NCBI GenBank assembly: GCA_965212145.1
Contig: CBDBUY010000005.1
Span: forward strand, 186,001 to 250,000
Reading direction: 5' to 3'
DNA length: 64,000 bases
From: JAAEPI01 sp965212145
GTDB taxonomy: Bacteria > Bacteroidota > Bacteroidia > Cytophagales > Cyclobacteriaceae
Shown here: piece by piece, positions 17,943 to 27,000 of the stretch
Numbering within the stretch: position 1 is the first letter of the stretch
Layout of the letters: each line of letters begins with the position of its first letter
Position numbers and translations under genes: made by a program
The notes under the pieces: generated by a model
What the model was told of the DNA's origin: nothing
Seen by the model: only the letters and a program-made list of their open reading frames with translations
Databases searched by the model: none

Positions 17943-18881
17943 TTATCGTTGGGTATTCGCTCCTTTAAAAAAAGATTGGATGGTAGAAAAGCCTGACTTG
18001 AACTTGGATTTGACATTTTTTTCACGAATTAAATTTTGTCTTGCTGATCGCAGTTCGGGGTATATTGCATGTATGTGATTGATTGTATCAATATGATCTG
18101 TTGGATTTAGGATTCGTTCGGTATTGTGGTAGTGGAAAAAATATTCAGGGATGTCTTTAAACAGCACATACTTCGCCTTCAGGTGATGGACTGACACCAT
18201 AAGCGCCAATTGCCCAATGTGTGTGATCACGGGCAAGGCAAAAAACAATTTCAACCAGTAGTTGGTCCAAGTTTCATGCAGTTCTCGAGCGAATTTGCGT
18301 TCAATGCAGATCAGGAAACTGTTAAAATGGGGTGGCGTGTAGATCACATGCTCTCCAGGTTTCTTTGGTTTTATTTCCCATGTTTCAGAGGGGTAGGGAA
18401 CACCGGCCTCCTTAAATATGTTTTTGTAATCATGACCCTGTGCACCGTGTCGACCAACTCGTTGCATCATGAAGGAGTTATGAAAAAACTCCATACAGCG
18501 TAGTTTTTTTAGAAGAATTACGTCGGTATCAATGAAAACTATTTTGTCCGCTTTCGTGGGAATAGTCAACGCATAATGTTTATTCGTTATGTAGTGATTT
18601 CGTCTAAGCTTTTCTTTTGAAATATTTAAGTGTTTAGATAGTATTTCGTTCTCCACATAGTACGCGCTCACTCCCCAGGATTCTAATAAGGCGATCGTTT
18701 CATCGTTCGGCAACTCCAATATTCCTTTAACCGTCGGAATAACGGCATATAATTCGTAGTTTCCTATTAAACACTCTTTCAGACTGGCAACTAAATACAG
18801 CGATTGAATCTCTAAATCACCAGCCTGACAAACAAAAGCAAAAGCAAAAGATTCCTCAGTATGACGTTCTACTTTCTCCAT
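17943..18881 (-). CDS. Glycosyltransferase, GT8-like (DTD motif)
   Basis: This 312-residue protein starts with FAFVCQAGDLEIQSLYLVASL, a nucleotide-sugar strand pattern. It has the metal-binding DTD at 118-120 (KIVFIDTDVILL) and a conserved-looking FNSFLICIERKFAREL near 205. The overall layout matches GT8-like or nucleotide-diphospho-sugar transferases, but the C-terminal HxxGxxKPW is absent. It lies 6 bp before the permease gene and overlaps the winged-helix gene by 13 bp. It could start the repeat unit, but this is not shown. Confidence 0.7.
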   Translation of the reverse strand: MEKVERHTEESFAFAFVCQAGDLEIQSLYLVASLKECLIGNYELYAVIPTVKGILELPNDETIALLESWGVSAYYVENEILSKHLNISKEKLRRNHYITNKHYALTIPTKADKIVFIDTDVILLKKLRCMEFFHNSFMMQRVGRHGAQGHDYKNIFKEAGVPYPSETWEIKPKKPGEHVIYTPPHFNSFLICIERKFARELHETWTNYWLKLFFALPVITHIGQLALMVSVHHLKAKYVLFKDIPEYFFHYHNTERILNPTDHIDTINHIHAIYPELRSARQNLIREKNVKSKFKSGFSTIQSFFKGANTQR

Positions 18882-19396
18882 AATAACAACGGATTCTCAA
18901 ATTCAGAAGTGTTGTTTTCATATTCCACTGAGCTATACTTAACCCATCTTATTTTTTTGTTTACAAGTTTTTGAGCCTTAACGCTGATGTTTTGTATGAA
19001 GTCTTCGTTTAAGTCATCTCCGACAACTATTAAATCTACCAGATTAGAATCCAAGCCTCTGGCCAATTTCCCTGTCAGGTAAACTGCCTGGATATCACCA
19101 GATTGCTCAGCCAACCAATCAATGATGTGATCAATTCCAATGTATTTTTTGACAATGGAGTTGAGATCGTCATACATAGGATGATTCTGATTGGCCTGAA
19201 AGAATTTCTTATTCCCTGAGGTGCTGGTTTCCAGAAGACCGGCCTCTTCGAATCGATTGAGCTCAATTCTGATGGCATTACTTCCTTCATCGAATTCCTG
19301 CTCCAGTCCTCGCAGGTATCCTTTTAGTTTTGGATTCAGGAAAAACTTCAGCAGAAGTTTGACCCGGGTTTTACTGGTTATTAGTGTGTCTAACAT
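18869..19396 (-). CDS. Winged-helix plus degenerate nucleotidyltransferase-like protein
   Basis: Residues 1-75 of this 175-residue protein form a winged-helix DNA-binding region (LLLKFFLNPKLKGYLRGLEQ, then EAGLLETSTSGNKKFFQ). Residues 95-170 resemble an MNT-type nucleotidyltransferase (VYLTGKLARGLDSNLVDLIVVG). The usual GS is GK and the usual DxD reads LVD, so catalysis is doubtful. It directly follows the UpxY gene (83 bp apart), a common place for regulators in Bacteroidota polysaccharide loci. It probably controls transcription of the operon. Confidence 0.75.
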   Translation of the reverse strand: MLDTLITSKTRVKLLLKFFLNPKLKGYLRGLEQEFDEGSNAIRIELNRFEEAGLLETSTSGNKKFFQANQNHPMYDDLNSIVKKYIGIDHIIDWLAEQSGDIQAVYLTGKLARGLDSNLVDLIVVGDDLNEDFIQNISVKAQKLVNKKIRWVKYSSVEYENNTSEFENPLLLWRK

Positions 19397-19479
19397 TTAT
19401 TAGGAGCGGGATTCTTACAGCTCCGCCTTATAAGTCCCATGCAAATGCACGGAACTGCCTGATCAATCAAGATGAAGAA

Positions 19480-19965
19480 TCAGTCGATCACATAGCGTGC
19501 AGGCAACTTTGCGTGCACGATTCTTCCCATGGTTTCTACCAATAGGAAAAGATCGTCTCCATGACGATCTACATATTTTCCCTGAAGGCCCTTCAAAGCA
19601 CCGGACTTGATGTCAATGCTATCTCCAATGTTGAATTGATTGATGGTCGCCTCCGGATAATTTTCTAATTCACCTAAGAAGGTTCGGATGGCCTGTATCT
19701 CCTCGTCTCGGACGATAGCGGGTTGGCCATTGTCAAACAAGGATCTAACGATTCCAGGTGTCTGAATCGCCTCCTGTCGCTCTGTTTCTGTCCCGTTTAA
19801 GAAAACATAGGATTTGTAAAGAGGCTCCTCCACTTTCTTCTTTCGATCACTCCATTGACGGAGCATTTTCTGAAGCGGGAGATAGACTTCAAAACCTTTG
19901 CTTTCAAGTCTATTGGCTACTTTCTTCTCGTTTCTAGGCTTGGTGTGGAATACGAACCAACTCAT
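19480..19965 (-). CDS. UpxY/RfaH-like transcription antiterminator (NusG family)
   Basis: This 161-residue protein has an N-terminal NGN domain (MSWFVFHTKPRNEKKVANRL, then KSYVFLNG near residue 51) and a KOW-like C-terminal part (GDSIDIKSGALKGLQGKYV near 118). The NusG-type opening and first-gene position match UpxY regulators, which stop premature termination of capsule operons. It is the first gene of the roughly 20-kb minus-strand polysaccharide operon, consistent with that job. A good TAnnTTTG promoter and an inverted repeat lie directly upstream. Confidence 0.92.
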   Translation of the reverse strand: MSWFVFHTKPRNEKKVANRLESKGFEVYLPLQKMLRQWSDRKKKVEEPLYKSYVFLNGTETERQEAIQTPGIVRSLFDNGQPAIVRDEEIQAIRTFLGELENYPEATINQFNIGDSIDIKSGALKGLQGKYVDRHGDDLFLLVETMGRIVHAKLPARYVID

Positions 19966-19967
19966 CT

Positions 19968-19988
19968 TTGAGTAAAATAATTACTCAA
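19968..19988. promoter_or_regulatory. Inverted repeat at the start of the polysaccharide operon
   Basis: TTGAGTAA (19968-19975), a 5-base spacer and its exact reverse complement TTACTCAA (19981-19988) lie immediately upstream of the UpxY ATG. The repeat overlaps the predicted -7 box at 19986-19993 and the expected start site, so a protein bound here would block or guide initiation. It could equally be a 5' UTR hairpin if the start lies further upstream. Confidence 0.6.
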
Positions 19989-19993
19989 ATGTA
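19986..19993 (-). promoter_or_regulatory. Bacteroidota-type -7 promoter element upstream of upxY-like gene
   Basis: On the minus strand this reads TACATTTG, a perfect match to TAnnTTTG. No convincing TTTG lies at the expected spacing; a T-run about 20 bases upstream is the best candidate. A start near 19979 would leave a leader of only about 14 bases before the ATG at 19965. Confidence 0.5.
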
Positions 19994-20008
19994 AGCGGTT
20001 GGGTTGAA

Positions 20009-20758
20009 TTAGAAAAACCAAAGTTTGACGGCCAAGGCTGATACTGTGACCAGAAGAAAAATCCTGACATACTTATCGGGAATGCCGACAGACCATCGAC
20101 TACAAAACCAACCACCGGTTGCTGTCCCAATGGCCAGGATCAGTCCGTGCTTCCAGAGAATCATGTCATTGTAAATGAAAACGGCCAAGGCAATGACCGT
20201 ATAGCACAGAGCGACGAATACCTTAATACTGTTCACTTTCGCCATGGGGAGGTTGTGAACCAGCGTCAGCGCCGCGATCATCAAGAAACCTATGCCGGCC
20301 TGAATGAACCCACCGTAGACACCTACGAAAAAGAAAATGATCACACTTTTGATGTTGGTCTTTTTGCTAAAATTTTCTAGTGCTTTGTCCGATCCGACCT
20401 TTGGTTTTAACACGGTCAAGACAACCACCAGTATCATCACGACAGCCAGAATTCTGCGGAAGAGGTCGTCAGAAATTTCAACGGCGATGGATGATCCAAC
20501 AAATGAGCCGGCACATGCAGAAAGCGCCACCCAATACGAGAACGGAAATACCCCAACACCTTTGCTTTTGAATCCGCGAACGGCAAATACGTTCTGTAAA
20601 AAAATACCAAGCCTGTTGGTGGCATTGGCCATGGGAGAGGGGACACCCAAAAAAATAAGAACTGGAAGTGTGAGTAAGGATCCGCCACCGGCCAGAACAT
20701 TGATGAATCCGGCGATGATACCGGTTCCGATAAGAAGTAGGACGTCAGTTAGGCTCAA
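20009..20758 (-). CDS. TauE/SafE-family permease
   Basis: This 249-residue membrane protein has two internally similar halves, with the GIIAGFINVLAGGGSLLTLP motif near residue 14 and VYGGFIQAGIGFLMI near residue 147. It has seven or eight hydrophobic helices. The family exports or imports sulfite, sulfonates and other anions; substrates vary, so sulfur transport is not proven. It is transcribed toward the polysaccharide operon, its stop being 43 bp before the UpxY start. The preceding gene (20765) ends only 6 bp upstream, suggesting a two-gene unit. Confidence 0.85.
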   Translation of the reverse strand: MSLTDVLLLIGTGIIAGFINVLAGGGSLLTLPVLIFLGVPSPMANATNRLGIFLQNVFAVRGFKSKGVGVFPFSYWVALSACAGSFVGSSIAVEISDDLFRRILAVVMILVVVLTVLKPKVGSDKALENFSKKTNIKSVIIFFFVGVYGGFIQAGIGFLMIAALTLVHNLPMAKVNSIKVFVALCYTVIALAVFIYNDMILWKHGLILAIGTATGGWFCSRWSVGIPDKYVRIFLLVTVSALAVKLWFF

Positions 20759-20764
20759 GTGGCG

Positions 20765-21748
20765 TTAATTCATTAAGTCGGCTAAAATTGCTGCAAAATC
20801 CGGATTAGCCAAGGCTTTCTTGAAATCCATTATTTCATCTTCATAGGTTCCGACTCCCCGATTCCCAATCCAAATGAAATCAGCAGTGCGCTCGAAACGT
20901 TCTCCACGGCTTTCAGTGAGCTTCTCAATTTCGTTCACCTTACCATCGTAGTGATCAATGATGTTTAAAAAAGCCTGATCAATTGCGGTATAAGCTTGTT
21001 TCATTTCCGCGTTGGTCATTAATTCCTGGTGGATTTTCTTCTCCTTGCTTTTGGCGTAGCTGAGGTATTGGAGAATGAAATATTTGAATTCGTAATACGA
21101 CAACTTTGTACTGGATGCATCACTGATGTAGTTGAGGAAATAACCGACATTTTCGGTGGCATTGGATTCATACAATGGATAATTGAGTACTGTGGTTTTG
21201 AAGCCATTGTAGTAGGCAGACCACTCATCCATAAGTCCATAAACACCCGATTGCTGAGTTCCGAGGATTTTGTTTTTTGAATCAATGTATGTGTCGTACC
21301 TAGACTTACGAAGTTCCTTGGGAACCAACCTGGCAATCTGAATCGATGGGAAAACTTCGGTTTCTTTTACCAGAAATTCTTTAGCCTCATTGATGTAGTA
21401 AACGGCATATTGTGCCCCGAACTCGTAATTCAGATTTTGCTCAACGATGATCTGAAATCCTTTTTTGGACTGGTACATGTGACATGCCTCGTGTACAGCC
21501 GTAGAGATGCTGGATAGCACTTGCTCAAAATTGTCATCACTGATGTACACCATGAAATCCGATGGTTTAGAGACGGTCATGGTTGCAGTGCCCAATTTGA
21601 ACTTGGAAGGAAGATCATATAGCCGTTTCATCATGATGTGCGCATCGGGATTATGGGATTCCAGCATGGACCATATCTGATCTTTCGCATTCTGTTGCGA
21701 CAGTGTGACCAATGGAAATAATAGAGCAAGTAGTGTTAGTTTTTTCAT
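20765..21748 (-). CDS. Secreted protein with HEACH motif, possible zinc metallopeptidase
   Basis: This 327-residue protein has a clear signal peptide (MKKLTLLALLFPLVTLSQQ). Near residue 88, AVHEACHMYQ fits the HExxH zinc-binding motif. A third ligand may be the glutamate in LMDEWSAYYNG, about 85 residues later, as in gluzincins. I do not recognise a named family. The rest is helix-rich with many Tyr and Lys. It shares a short unit with the TauE/SafE gene. If the motif is functional it acts in the periplasm or outside the cell. Confidence 0.65.
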   Translation of the reverse strand: MKKLTLLALLFPLVTLSQQNAKDQIWSMLESHNPDAHIMMKRLYDLPSKFKLGTATMTVSKPSDFMVYISDDNFEQVLSSISTAVHEACHMYQSKKGFQIIVEQNLNYEFGAQYAVYYINEAKEFLVKETEVFPSIQIARLVPKELRKSRYDTYIDSKNKILGTQQSGVYGLMDEWSAYYNGFKTTVLNYPLYESNATENVGYFLNYISDASSTKLSYYEFKYFILQYLSYAKSKEKKIHQELMTNAEMKQAYTAIDQAFLNIIDHYDGKVNEIEKLTESRGERFERTADFIWIGNRGVGTYEDEIMDFKKALANPDFAAILADLMN

Positions 21749-21783
21749 ATGACTCGGTTTTTGATCCTCTTTTCCAACGACAA

Positions 21784-21803
21784 AATACCCAGAATTGGGT
21801 ATT
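21784..21803. promoter_or_regulatory. Perfect hairpin in divergent intergenic region
   Basis: AATACCCA (21784-21791), a 4-base loop and its exact reverse complement TGGGTATT (21796-21803) form an 8-bp stem. On the minus strand the second arm runs directly into TTTT, resembling a weak terminator or an operator. It lies 36 bp upstream of the 21748 ATG, where no minus-strand gene precedes it. Confidence 0.6.
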
Positions 21804-21878
21804 GCTGCGCCGGAATTCTAGAGACACTTTTGTTAAAGCTATACTTGAGTAATTAGCTAATCACTGGTTTTCACTCAC

Positions 21879-21905
21879 AGCCCCTCAGAAGGAGGGGCTT
21901 TTTTT
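21879..21905 (+). terminator. Strong terminator-like hairpin upstream of capA-like gene
   Basis: AGCCCCTC (21879-21886), a 5-base loop and GAGGGGCT (21892-21899) make a perfect 8-bp GC-rich stem, followed by seven T bases. It has the form of a rho-independent terminator on the plus strand. No plus-strand gene lies before it, because the preceding gene is divergent. It may end a short transcript or act as an attenuator for the downstream gene. Confidence 0.75.
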
Positions 21906-21941
21906 GTGCGAAAGATTTTTACTTCGGCTTATTTTCGCCAG

Positions 21942-23033
21942 GTGAGAAAATCCGCGATCTTTTTTTTCCTTTTGGCCGCCTTTATGGCCTCAGCTCAAGA
22001 TACTTTGAAGTTGACCTTTATCGGGGATGTGATGCAGCATGGCCCTCAAATCAAGAGCGCGTATGATTCTGAATCCGGGACATACGATTACACAGAATGT
22101 TTTCAGTACCTGAAAACGGAGATGTCTCAGTCGGATATCACTATTGCCAATTTGGAGTTCACATTAGCCGGTCCTCCTTATCAGGGATACCCCATGTTCA
22201 GCGCACCTGATGCCACTGTTTCTGCTTTGAAAGATGCGGGAGTGGACATTTTGGTCACAGCAAATAATCATACGTGTGACCGACGAAAGAATGGCGTGAT
22301 TCGAACGCTGGATGTTTTGGACTCATTGGAAATTGGACACACAGGCTCTTTTAGAAATCAGACTGAAAAAGACTCTCTTTACCCCATGCTCATTGAGGAG
22401 AAGGGTTTTCGTTTGGCACTCTTGAATTACACTTATGGGACGAATGGAATGCCCATTGAAGAGCCGACACGGGTAAACTTAATCGCGGTGGATTCAATAA
22501 AAGCTGATCTGGCAGAGGCCGCTAAAATGGAGGTTGACAAAGTGATTGTCTTTGTCCACTGGGGGTCGGAATACACACACAAGCCAAACCAAAAGCAAAA
22601 AGACTGGGCTCAATTGTTTTTTGATCATGGAGCTGATATCGTGATAGGGGCACATTCGCATGTCGTGCAACCCATGATCTTCCAAAAACAAGATTCTATA
22701 ATCTCTGAGCGGTTGCTTGTTTACTCTTTAGGGAATTTCATCAGCAATCAACGAACGGCTCCAAGGGATGGAGGTGCCATGGTGGATTTAAGTTTGGTTA
22801 AGGACGAATTAGGAGTGCGAGTGGATGATGTGGCTTATCGACTCACTTGGGTTTGGCTGCCGATCCGGGATGGAAAGCGTAAATATTACGTTTTGCCAGC
22901 GGAGAAGTATGAACAGAACAAGCAAATGATGGACACTTGGTCGCATAATAAAATGAAGAAGTATATTGAGACGGCTCGAGGGGTTTTGGAAAAGGAAAAC
23001 GTGAACGTTCCTGAAATTCGGTCACAAAACTGA
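21942..23033 (+). CDS. CapA-family secreted metallophosphoesterase-like protein
   Basis: I chose the GTG at 21942, which gives VRKSAIFFFLLAAFMASAQ, a textbook signal peptide. The frame also opens at a GTG at 21906, but that lies at the end of a terminator T-run. The mature part of the 363-residue protein has FIGDVM, IANLEF, TANNHTCDR, VFVHWGSEY and GAHSHVVQP, the metal-ligand motifs of CapA/poly-gamma-glutamate proteins with a calcineurin-like fold. Reported roles involve surface polymer synthesis or degradation; the substrate here is unknown. It is 11 bp before the SDR gene. Confidence 0.85.
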   Translation: MRKSAIFFFLLAAFMASAQDTLKLTFIGDVMQHGPQIKSAYDSESGTYDYTECFQYLKTEMSQSDITIANLEFTLAGPPYQGYPMFSAPDATVSALKDAGVDILVTANNHTCDRRKNGVIRTLDVLDSLEIGHTGSFRNQTEKDSLYPMLIEEKGFRLALLNYTYGTNGMPIEEPTRVNLIAVDSIKADLAEAAKMEVDKVIVFVHWGSEYTHKPNQKQKDWAQLFFDHGADIVIGAHSHVVQPMIFQKQDSIISERLLVYSLGNFISNQRTAPRDGGAMVDLSLVKDELGVRVDDVAYRLTWVWLPIRDGKRKYYVLPAEKYEQNKQMMDTWSHNKMKKYIETARGVLEKENVNVPEIRSQN

Positions 23034-23044
23034 GAACCACGATT

Positions 23045-23974
23045 ATGAATTACACTGAAGGGATGTTGCGCGAAGGTGCGCTTAAAGGCAAAACGATTTT
23101 GATTACTGGTGGCGGGACTGGTCTTGGTAAGTCCATGGGCGAGTACTTTTCTCACTTGGGAGCTAACCTCGTGATCACCAGCAGGCGATTGGAAGTGCTG
23201 GAAGAAACAGCCAAAGAAATGTCTGAGAAGACTGGAAATAAAGTCTTGCCATTGGCCTGTGACGTACGAGAATACGATCAGGTGGAAATGGTGCTGGCGG
23301 AGGCCACCAAGGAATTTGGTCAAATAGATGTCTTGCTAAACAACGCTGCTGGCAATTTCATAAGCCCTACGGAACGTCTATCGCATCGGGCATTTGACAC
23401 GGTGGTAGAAATCGTGTTGAGGGGAACTTACAATTTCACCTTGGAACTGGGAAAACAATGGATCGAAAAGAAGCAGCCTGGGGTTGTCATGAACATTGTT
23501 ACGACTTATGCCTGGACTGGGTCTGGGTATGTGGTGCCTAGTGCGTGTGCTAAGGCTGGGGTCTTAGCCATGACAAGATCATTGGCCGTGGAATGGGCCA
23601 AGTATGGCATCCGATTGAATGCCATTGCTCCGGGTCCATTCCCAACTGAAGGAGCCTGGAGTCGATTACTGCCGGGAGATCTCAAGAAAAAATACGATCC
23701 TGCGAAGAAAGTACCGGTAGGGCGGGTAGGGGAGCATCAGGAGCTGGCCAACCTAGCGGCTTATTTAGTGTCTGATTTTTCTGCTTACGTAAATGGAGAA
23801 GTTATCACCATAGATGGTGGTGAGTGGTTGAAAGGTGCCGGGGAATTCAATCAGCTAGATGCCATTCCTGATGAGCTCTGGGATGCCATGGAGATGGCGC
23901 GAAAGAAGGATTCGTCCAAGCTTAAAATGATGTGGGCCTACTTTAAGGGGATGAGAAAACTTAAGAAATTCTGA
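23045..23974 (+). CDS. Short-chain dehydrogenase/reductase, 2,4-dienoyl-CoA reductase-like
   Basis: This 309-residue protein has the NAD(P)-binding loop TGGGTGLGKS at 21-30, CDVREYDQ and NNAAGNF. In place of the classical YxxxK it has VPSACAKAGVLAM, with serine at the tyrosine position, as in mammalian mitochondrial 2,4-dienoyl-CoA reductase (DECR1 type). The C-terminus is extended by about 40 residues. It probably reduces dienoyl-CoA in beta-oxidation of unsaturated fatty acids, using NADPH. It follows the CapA-like gene by 11 bp, but I see no functional link. Confidence 0.8.
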   Translation: MNYTEGMLREGALKGKTILITGGGTGLGKSMGEYFSHLGANLVITSRRLEVLEETAKEMSEKTGNKVLPLACDVREYDQVEMVLAEATKEFGQIDVLLNNAAGNFISPTERLSHRAFDTVVEIVLRGTYNFTLELGKQWIEKKQPGVVMNIVTTYAWTGSGYVVPSACAKAGVLAMTRSLAVEWAKYGIRLNAIAPGPFPTEGAWSRLLPGDLKKKYDPAKKVPVGRVGEHQELANLAAYLVSDFSAYVNGEVITIDGGEWLKGAGEFNQLDAIPDELWDAMEMARKKDSSKLKMMWAYFKGMRKLKKF

Positions 23975-24072
23975 CCATCAGAGGGTTCGACTCTGCAAAG
24001 GTTAATTTTCTGAATCTTTGCGTTTTTCAGCGATTTCGTGGATATTGAAGTTTATTCCTAAAAACTACTGCT

Positions 24073-27000
24073 ATGAAATTATCCCTGTTAACCCTGGCCT
24101 TGGGTGCCTTAAGTCTTGTTGCTACTGCCCAAGATCCTGATATCAATGTTGAAGTAACGAGTGTCTCGGCAACTTTAGTGCCTGGAGATAGTGAAGACTT
24201 CCTGATTGTCATTGAAAATACTGGAAGTTCAGACCTTGAGTGGTCCATTGACTTTACTAATCTATTTACCTCAGGTGAATCTACGACCTTCACCAAGGAC
24301 AATTTTGCGGTATTCACAGCCGCGGCAAATCAAGACCGTATTTCAGAAGATGTGTGGATTGCGCGAAGGGACAATCAGAGTTTGTTTAATGCAAAGTTTG
24401 AGGATGGCTCTGACAACTCCGTTTCACCGCTGGGTACAGAATGGGCGATTGGAGGTGCGAATGTCGCCTTGGCCAACCAATATGATGCCTTCGTCGCTCA
24501 TCACGGTGGAAATCCGGGATCCTTGGTTGGGCAGGTCACCGCATTACATCTTCTGGAATCAGATCGATATTTTGATGTGGAATTTCTCAGCTACACCGGA
24601 GGTAACAGCGGTGGTGGGTTTAGTTACACCAGAACGGAAATGCACAAATGGATGGATGTCTCACAACTATCCGGAACGACCAGTGCGGGCGGGAGTTCAG
24701 AATTGGTGATCACGTTGGACGCATCTTCACTTTTCTCTAAGTCTCTGACTGGTACTGTAACCCTAAATACAAATGATCCGGACGAGTCAGTTGTCGTGAT
24801 CTCAACATCGTTGGAAGTTTCAGACCCTCCAGTAATGGCTCCATCCAATACGCAATTTGAAGTAACTGTGGACGCTGGTCAGGTGACTACTCAAACGCTC
24901 ACTATATCCAACAACGGAGCTGCGCCATTGGATTGGTTGCTTTTGGAGCGAGTAGAATTTAATAAGCCTAATTATGCTGACTACACGCTCGTAGAAAATC
25001 AGGATCGCATTTCTGAAAATGTCTGGTTAACCCGACAGAGCCAGCAAGGTATTTATAATTATGCCCTAGAATCATCATATGATCGCAACTCATCACCTAC
25101 TGGAACATCATGGGCGCTTGGGAGCACGGAGGAAGCGCAATCTCAAGGTGTGCCATATACTAACTTCAATGGACATTACAGAAGCCTGTTTAATTCTTAT
25201 CAATTGCCTGGCAAAACAAGCTCATTGTATGTTGAAGAGGAAGATAAGTACTATGATATTTTTTGGACCTCCTATGGGAGACGAGGTGAAGGAGCTGGTT
25301 TCGGGTATGTTCGAAGTGAACCGGGCATCCCGTCTTGGGTAGATGTGGATATTCAAAGTGGACTATTAGAAGTCGGGGCAAGTGAAACAGTTGTGCTTAC
25401 TTTTGATGTGACAAGCCTTATTCAAGGCACCTATGAAGGCACACTAAAATTACGGTCCAACGACCCCATAAATCCAGTCATAGAAATCGCTTTGACTTTG
25501 CAAGTCAATGGGGATGGGATGATAGACGCGCCAACCTCAATCGATTTTGGAGACGTGTTGATAGGCAATGTAGCTGTAGGAGAATTTGAGGTGAATAATG
25601 TTGGGACTGATGTTCTGGAAGTTTCAGCACTTAGCTTCTCAGATGCCCAATTTTCTACAACATCGAGTCCGTTTTCATTGGAGCCTGGGCAGGAAAAAAC
25701 GGTCAAAGTAAGGTACACGCCAGATACCGAAGGAGTCAATGATGCGACCTTAACATTAACAACCAATGATCCGGATAACGCATCATATGAAATCGCTCTT
25801 TCAGGGAATGGAGTATTGCCACCGGCTATTAGCATTTCGAGTTTCAACCTAACTGAGACTCTTGTCGGAGGAAATGTAAGTACCCAAACTCTAACCTTTG
25901 AGAATACCGGGGCAAGCGAATTGCAAGTTCAAATTTCTAACGAAGGAGCTTACTTAGTGGACGAAAACGGCTTGGCTACCGGAGGAACAGTCTTTTTTGA
26001 AAAAGTAGATTACGGTGTTGAGGAAGACTTTATCACTCCAAATGTCGTCCTAACTAGAGAGACGAGTGGAGTGCTCTATAATTCGGCTTTAGAAGACGGT
26101 TATTCCAGAGACTCGTCACCTGAGGGAACGCTCTGGGCCGCTGGAACGACTGAAAATCCAACATCAGAGTATTCCAACTTCAGGGAACTGAGAGAATCAC
26201 TCGGTTCACTAAGTGACTTACCTGGTGAGCAAGTTTCGCTCTTCCTTTTAGAGGAGGAAGTTTATTTAGATTTTGAGTTTTTATCCTGGACTTCAAGTGG
26301 CAATGGGGGTGGTTTCTCATACAGTAGATCCTCCTTAAATAGCTGGTATTCTTTGTCAGAAAATACGCTGGCAATTGCTCCAGGAGAGTCGGCAACAGTC
26401 GATGTAACATTTAGTTCACTAGCCACGCTGGCCGGAAATTACACTGGGCAGTTAGTAGTAGAAACCAACGTCCCAAATGATCCAGAGCTGATTGTGAACA
26501 TGGAGCTAACTGTGAGCAGCGATCCTCCTTCTGCAGTAAGTATTTCTGAAACACAAATCATTGAGACACTGGCAACTGGGGCAACAAATACAGCATCATT
26601 TGTCATAGAAAATACAGGATCGGTTGATTTGGACTGGCAGGTCGATCTGGAGAATCTCGATGAGATATTTAAGAAGGGAGGATCCATGGTTTTCGAGAAG
26701 GTAGATTATGCAGATGAATCACAAGAAATTAATCAGGATAGAATATCTGAGACAGTTTGGTTAACCAGGGGTGAATCGCAAGGTCTTTTCAATTACTTCG
26801 AAAATGAAAGCTACGATAATGGCTCTCCGGTAGGTACTGAATGGCGATTGGGAGGAACAATGGATTTAGATAGTGAATACACTTATACGAATTGGCGAAA
26901 TCATGCGAGAAACTATTTTGACTTGGACATGCTTCCTGGTCACACCAGTTCCCTACACTTAATAGATGAAGATCTTTATTTTGATATTCAATGGATGTCA

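Noticed and set aside
1..19965. Insertion sequence or transposase within the polysaccharide locus
   Set aside because: I found no transposase motif, terminal inverted repeats or target duplication, so I cannot support transfer by such an element.
21906..21941. N-terminal extension of the capA-like gene from the first GTG
   Set aside because: It begins at the end of a terminator and delays the signal peptide by 12 residues.
23975..24072. A tRNA-like GGTTCGACTCTGC stretch
   Set aside because: Only the T-loop-like piece is present; no acceptor stem or anticodon arm can be drawn around it.
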